A stretch of 7,793 bases of DNA from Nitrospirota bacterium. Its GTDB lineage: Bacteria; Nitrospirota; Nitrospiria; Nitrospirales; UBA8639. A program made the position numbers and the translations under genes. The stretch spans positions 1 to 7,793 of the forward strand of contig JAOUQB010000103.1 of assembly GCA_029879555.1 (NCBI GenBank), read 5' to 3'. Under the pieces are notes generated by a model that was not told the DNA's origin, ran no database searches, and worked only from the letters and a program-made list of their open reading frames with translations. This document shows positions 5,382-7,793 of this stretch, one piece after another. Each line of letters starts with the position of its first letter. The first letter of the stretch is position 1.

Positions 5382-6620
5382 ATGCTGAAAATTACCGAGC
5401 GGGTCGAAGGGGATCGCACCATATTGACGTTGTCAGGTCGATTCGATTTCCGAGCCCGCCAACCTTTTCAGGCCAGTCTTGACCAGGCGAAACGGTCCAA
5501 CCCTCGGCAAATCATTCTCGACTTTTCGGAAGTTCCCTTTATCAATAGTGCTGGACTTGGCCTTCTCCTGGTGGCACACAAACATTTACAAGAGGTCAAT
5601 ATTGAACTTTCTTGCAAGGTCTCCGTGGGCTATGTGTGGCAAGTCCTGACCTTAGCGCATATTGGCCAAACCATTCCGATTTTCCTTATTAATGCCCAAA
5701 CATCTTCTTCCACTTCACAGGAGCACGGAACTCCCACTTCCTCGATTCCTCTGCCCCCCCCTCTCAACCTTGAGTCTCCAGAAATGCTGGAGGTATTGCT
5801 CCCTTTTCTAGAAATGTTAGAGAAGAAAGACTTAGACCTACCGCCCCTCTCGGAAGTCGCCAGGAAAGTCCTTGCGTTCACCACCGACCCTAAGGCGACG
5901 ATGAAGCAGTTGACGACGCTTATTGAACAAGACCCAATGCTGACAGCCAAAATTTTCAAATTGACAAATTCAGCAGCCTTCGCCACTCATCGCGAAATTG
6001 AGTGCTTATCGCAGGCCATTGCCTGGCTTGGCCTCAATTCCGTGGCCGGGCTGGCATTTGCCTTAGCGGTGCAAGATGGGGTGTTTAATGACCATGGGTA
6101 TGAACGGGAAGTGAGGGGCTTGTGGGCTCATGCTATTGCTACCGCCTTTTATGCCAAAACTTTGGCTGGCATGATTGGCAAAAATGGGGACATGGCGTTT
6201 CTCTGTGGATTATTGCATGGAATTGGGAAACTTTTAGTGGTTCATACGGTCAACCTTTGTCGTCCCGCAACGGTCGCCCTGCTTCCGTGGTCAGCCATGG
6301 ATGTCCTCGTGGAGCAATCATATGTTGAAGTGGGGAGGCAATTGGGCGAGGCCTGGCATCTCCCTCGTGTGGTCAAAGAAGCGATTAACCTTCACCAACA
6401 TTACTCTTATCATCTGGCGACACATCCCTCTAAAGGTGCGCCGCTCACTTGTTTGGCCAAACACTTGGCAACCTACCATCTCGGTTCATTGGTCATGTCT
6501 GAACCAATCCTTCGAGGCCTTCCAGTTACGGCTGATCTTCACATTCCTGAAGGAGCGATGGATGAAATATTGGCCAGCAAGTCCGTGATTCAAGCCCAGA
6601 TAGATTCGCTTCTTCTCTGA
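5382..6620 (+). CDS. STAS-HDOD fusion signalling protein
   Basis: 412 residues, cytoplasmic (no signal peptide or membrane segment). Residues 1-103 form a STAS domain like SpoIIAA anti-sigma-factor antagonists: beta strands ITERVEGDRTILTLSGR, then IILDFSEVPFINSAGLGLLL, where Ser56 in N-S-A-G-L-G is at the phosphorylation site. A Ser/Thr/Pro-rich linker (about 104-130) carries a C8 run. Residues about 147-345 form an HDOD domain: LPPLSEVARKVL, IEQDPMLTAKIFKLTNSAAF, AIAWLGLN, CGLLHGIGKLL, EVGRQLGEAWHLP. The usual H-D pair reads His279-Gly280, so hydrolase activity is not expected; HDOD domains generally act as non-enzymatic signalling or scaffold modules. The C-terminal 65 residues are helical and unassigned. 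The likely input is a Ser kinase/phosphatase acting on STAS. AAGGG at 5363-5367 is a distant RBS (14-nt spacer). Confidence 0.92.
   Translation: MLKITERVEGDRTILTLSGRFDFRARQPFQASLDQAKRSNPRQIILDFSEVPFINSAGLGLLLVAHKHLQEVNIELSCKVSVGYVWQVLTLAHIGQTIPIFLINAQTSSSTSQEHGTPTSSIPLPPPLNLESPEMLEVLLPFLEMLEKKDLDLPPLSEVARKVLAFTTDPKATMKQLTTLIEQDPMLTAKIFKLTNSAAFATHREIECLSQAIAWLGLNSVAGLAFALAVQDGVFNDHGYEREVRGLWAHAIATAFYAKTLAGMIGKNGDMAFLCGLLHGIGKLLVVHTVNLCRPATVALLPWSAMDVLVEQSYVEVGRQLGEAWHLPRVVKEAINLHQHYSYHLATHPSKGAPLTCLAKHLATYHLGSLVMSEPILRGLPVTADLHIPEGAMDEILASKSVIQAQIDSLLL
5754..5761 (+). repeat. C8 homopolymer in the STAS-HDOD linker
   Basis: Eight C encode Pro125-Pro127, between the STAS and HDOD domains. Loss of one C ends translation after about 17 foreign codons; gain of one ends it within a few codons at TGA. 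Either slip would leave a free STAS domain without HDOD. Confidence 0.8.
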
Positions 6621-7103
6621 AGGTTTTGTGTGTGATAAGGATCGGATGAATTCTTGTACCTCTTTTGGTGAATAGAAATGGTTATCAGTAAACCTTAGGC
6701 TAGGGGTTGAACGCACATCCTCCTGTGTGTGGCCAAGGGAAGGTTGATTTCGGTTGACCGGCCCTTGGCCATTTTTTTGTCATGAACAGTGGTCGCCCTA
6801 CTCCTCTTCATTGCTTTGAGCGTTTGGATGCATATGTTCCAAGCCGAAAAGAATTAGAATGCATCATTATTTACGTTTCTCAATTCTGTCGGTGTTGAGC
6901 ATGGAATGAAATCAAGAGATGTTTGCCCACCAAAATGATCAAGATTCATTGTTTCTTTCTAGTCATTTCGGTGGGTTGGAAAGACGGTTGGAGATGCCTA
7001 GAGTTAGAGCATATATTCCTTTCATATCCTTATATAGATGGGGGCTGCTTGGATAGCGCTATTCAAGTGGCTCCTTTTTTCATAGAATTTGGAGAACACC
7101 AGA
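6621..7103. other. 483-bp intergenic region between the two STAS genes
   Basis: Its left part holds the strong terminator. From 6780 on it is AT-rich, and the short frames in it do not look like proteins. A weak promoter candidate for the downstream gene is TTGGAG (6988-6993), 18 nt, TATATT (7012-7017), about 85 nt before the start; only the -10 box is good. The only other signal is GGAG at 7091-7094, the RBS of the next gene. Confidence 0.4.
6730..6778 (+). terminator. Strong intrinsic terminator after STAS-HDOD
   Basis: TGGCCAAGGG (6730-6739) pairs perfectly with CCCTTGGCCA (6762-6771), a 10-bp stem with a 22-nt loop, followed directly by seven T (6772-6778). It lies 110 nt after the stop and makes the next STAS gene a separate transcription unit. 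Confidence 0.88.
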
Positions 7104-7457
7104 ATGTTAAATGGTGAACATGTCATGCGTTGGGGGTTTCAAGTGTTGCCCCATGCCATTATTGTTCGACTGTTTGGGGTTGTGGATCGGACTTTGGGTG
7201 ACATGCTTGAAGAAGCTACTGAGCGGGCTACGAAGTTCAATAAACGACAAGTGGTGATTGATTTTTCCGACGCGGAGTCTGTTGATGCGGTTGGCCTGGT
7301 GCTCTGTGGTTATGGACTTCATCATTTTCAACAACTCGGTATACCAGTTGCCCTTGTTCGACCTCCTGATGCGCTTCTTCCAGTCTTGAAGGCGCATGGT
7401 CTCCCTGGAATCCCTCCTGTATTTTTAGAAGCGCAATCTGTTCCTAGCCTGAATTAA
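7104..7457 (+). CDS. Single-domain STAS protein lacking the phosphorylatable Ser
   Basis: 117 residues from ATG 7104, chosen because GGAG at 7091-7094 lies 9 nt upstream; an in-frame TTG at 7089 and an ATG at 7125 are alternatives. The whole protein is one STAS fold: HAIIVRLFGVVDRTLGDMLE, then VVIDFSDAESVDAVGLVLCG, an HHFQQLGIPVALVRPP strand-helix, and VLKAHGLPGI. Its length suits the SpoIIAA-like family. Aligning DFSDAESVDAVGL with DFSEVPFINSAGL of the fusion protein upstream puts Ala62 where the kinase target Ser normally sits, so it should not be switched by a SpoIIAB-type kinase at this site. It may be a permanently unphosphorylated antagonist or a structural STAS partner. It is cytoplasmic and converges on the minus-strand sigma-54 activator remnant. 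Confidence 0.85.
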   Translation: MLNGEHVMRWGFQVLPHAIIVRLFGVVDRTLGDMLEEATERATKFNKRQVVIDFSDAESVDAVGLVLCGYGLHHFQQLGIPVALVRPPDALLPVLKAHGLPGIPPVFLEAQSVPSLN

Positions 7458-7499
7458 TTCTTTTCCAGCTTTGGTACACAATCTGTCGAAATTCTGGCG

Positions 7500-7619
7500 A
7501 CTGCTTGCACGCAAGTCATTTTTCTGCATGATGTGTTTACCGCCGGAGTGGTAAGTCGCGGCCCGCAGAAATCCGCCACCCTTCTGTGGGCGCACTCAGT
7601 CGCCTGGAACTCAGTGCCT
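7500..7619 (-). pseudogene. Out-of-frame remnant of the activator's Fis-type HTH
   Basis: Directly after the TAG, in the -1 frame, the minus strand reads EGWRIS (about 7581-7567), then RDLPLRR, stop (7539-7537), THHAEK, stop, LACK. The usual end of these activators has a GWRISG...RGAA...LGLKPTTLHAKMKKLGI pattern, and the order GWRIS, L-x-LRR, T-x-HA-x-K, L matches it with two stops in place of residues. An overlapping frame supplies RAAT, matching the RGAA part. This supports a recent frameshift and decay of the DNA-binding domain rather than a designed truncation. A sequencing error could explain one shift but not all of the stops. Confidence 0.6.
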
Positions 7620-7793
7620 CTATGCCGTGATGGTTGAAAGAGCAGGCAAGGCCAGTCTTTCTGACGTAGAAGCGGCTGAGCCACATGCGAGATCGCTTGC
7701 GCGTAAGATTTTGCCTTTACATAGCATCATGGCGCGTTCAATGACATTTTGTAGCTCGCGCACATTCCCAGGGAAGGGATATTGCTTCAGGCT
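7620..7793 (-). CDS. Sigma-54-dependent activator, C-terminal end of the AAA+ domain; 5' end outside window
   Basis: Reading from the right edge leftward: SLKQYPFPGNVRELQNVIER, then AMMLCKGKILRASDL, ending at TAG (7622-7620). PFPGNVRELQNVIERA is the hallmark sensor-II segment of sigma-54 activators (NtrC/NorR/FhlA type), whose AAA+ domain hydrolyses ATP to remodel the sigma-54 holoenzyme. The frame ends only about 40 residues after this motif, at LALPALSTITA, so the Fis-type helix-turn-helix normally present at the C-terminus is absent from the frame. Its out-of-frame trace lies just downstream. Either the gene is a broken 3' end or the protein now works without DNA-binding helices. The N-terminal sensor and Walker motifs are beyond the window. 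Confidence 0.88.
   Translation of the reverse strand, partial: SLKQYPFPGNVRELQNVIERAMMLCKGKILRASDLACGSAASTSERLALPALSTITA

Noticed and set aside
5630..5986. 118-codon minus-strand frame inside the STAS-HDOD gene
   Set aside because: Antisense shadow of a well-supported gene with clear domains; no motif of its own.
6923..7117. Short plus-strand frame upstream of the single-domain STAS gene
   Set aside because: Begins with TTG, lacks an RBS, and overlaps the start of the real STAS gene in another frame.
7495..7510. Sigma-54 promoter-like string TGGCGACTGCTTGCA
   Set aside because: The GG-to-GC spacing is 9 nt rather than 10, and it lies in the HTH remnant with no gene properly placed downstream.
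7500..7525. Small hairpin CTTGC/GCAAG followed by a T-run as a terminator for the STAS gene
   Set aside because: The full pairing leaves only a 2-nt loop and opening it gives a very short stem; the sequence is also part of the decayed HTH.

Overview
The window looks like chromosomal DNA of a free-living Gram-negative bacterium with moderate GC. Support for this is an outer-membrane-type protein with a C-terminal Phe, a probable lipoprotein, Sec signal peptides, a sigma-54 activator, and STAS/HDOD signalling proteins. A Nitrospirota (Nitrospira-like) or deltaproteobacterial source would fit this mixture, but nothing in the sequence decides it.

Layout, left to right. (1) The 3' part of tyrS (type 2 tyrosyl-tRNA synthetase with KMSKS and a C-terminal S4 domain), then a tRNA-Gly(CCC) gene with its own strong sigma-70-type promoter. 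(2) About 780 bp (1119-1898) without an intact gene. Its plus strand holds short protein-like segments scattered over several frames and separated by stops, best read as decayed coding sequence. (3) An unrecognised probable lipoprotein with TPR-like repeats, closed by a hairpin terminator. (4) An AT-rich intergenic stretch with a perfect 7-7-7 dyad, leading to a likely two-gene operon: a secreted beta-barrel-like protein and a secreted caspase-fold (C14) protease with an intact His-Cys dyad, ended by a terminator. (5) A STAS-HDOD fusion protein with a strong terminator. (6) A stand-alone STAS protein. (7) Convergent to it on the minus strand, the 3' end of a sigma-54 activator whose Fis-type DNA-binding helices are out of frame.

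The right half is rich in signalling genes. One STAS domain (in the fusion) keeps the phosphorylatable Ser and the other has Ala there. Two poly-C tracts stand out. A C10 run lies at the very 3' end of the caspase gene, and a C8 run lies at the linker between STAS and HDOD. Each is placed so that slippage would change protein architecture rather than simply kill the gene. No transposase, CRISPR array, att site or replication origin was seen.
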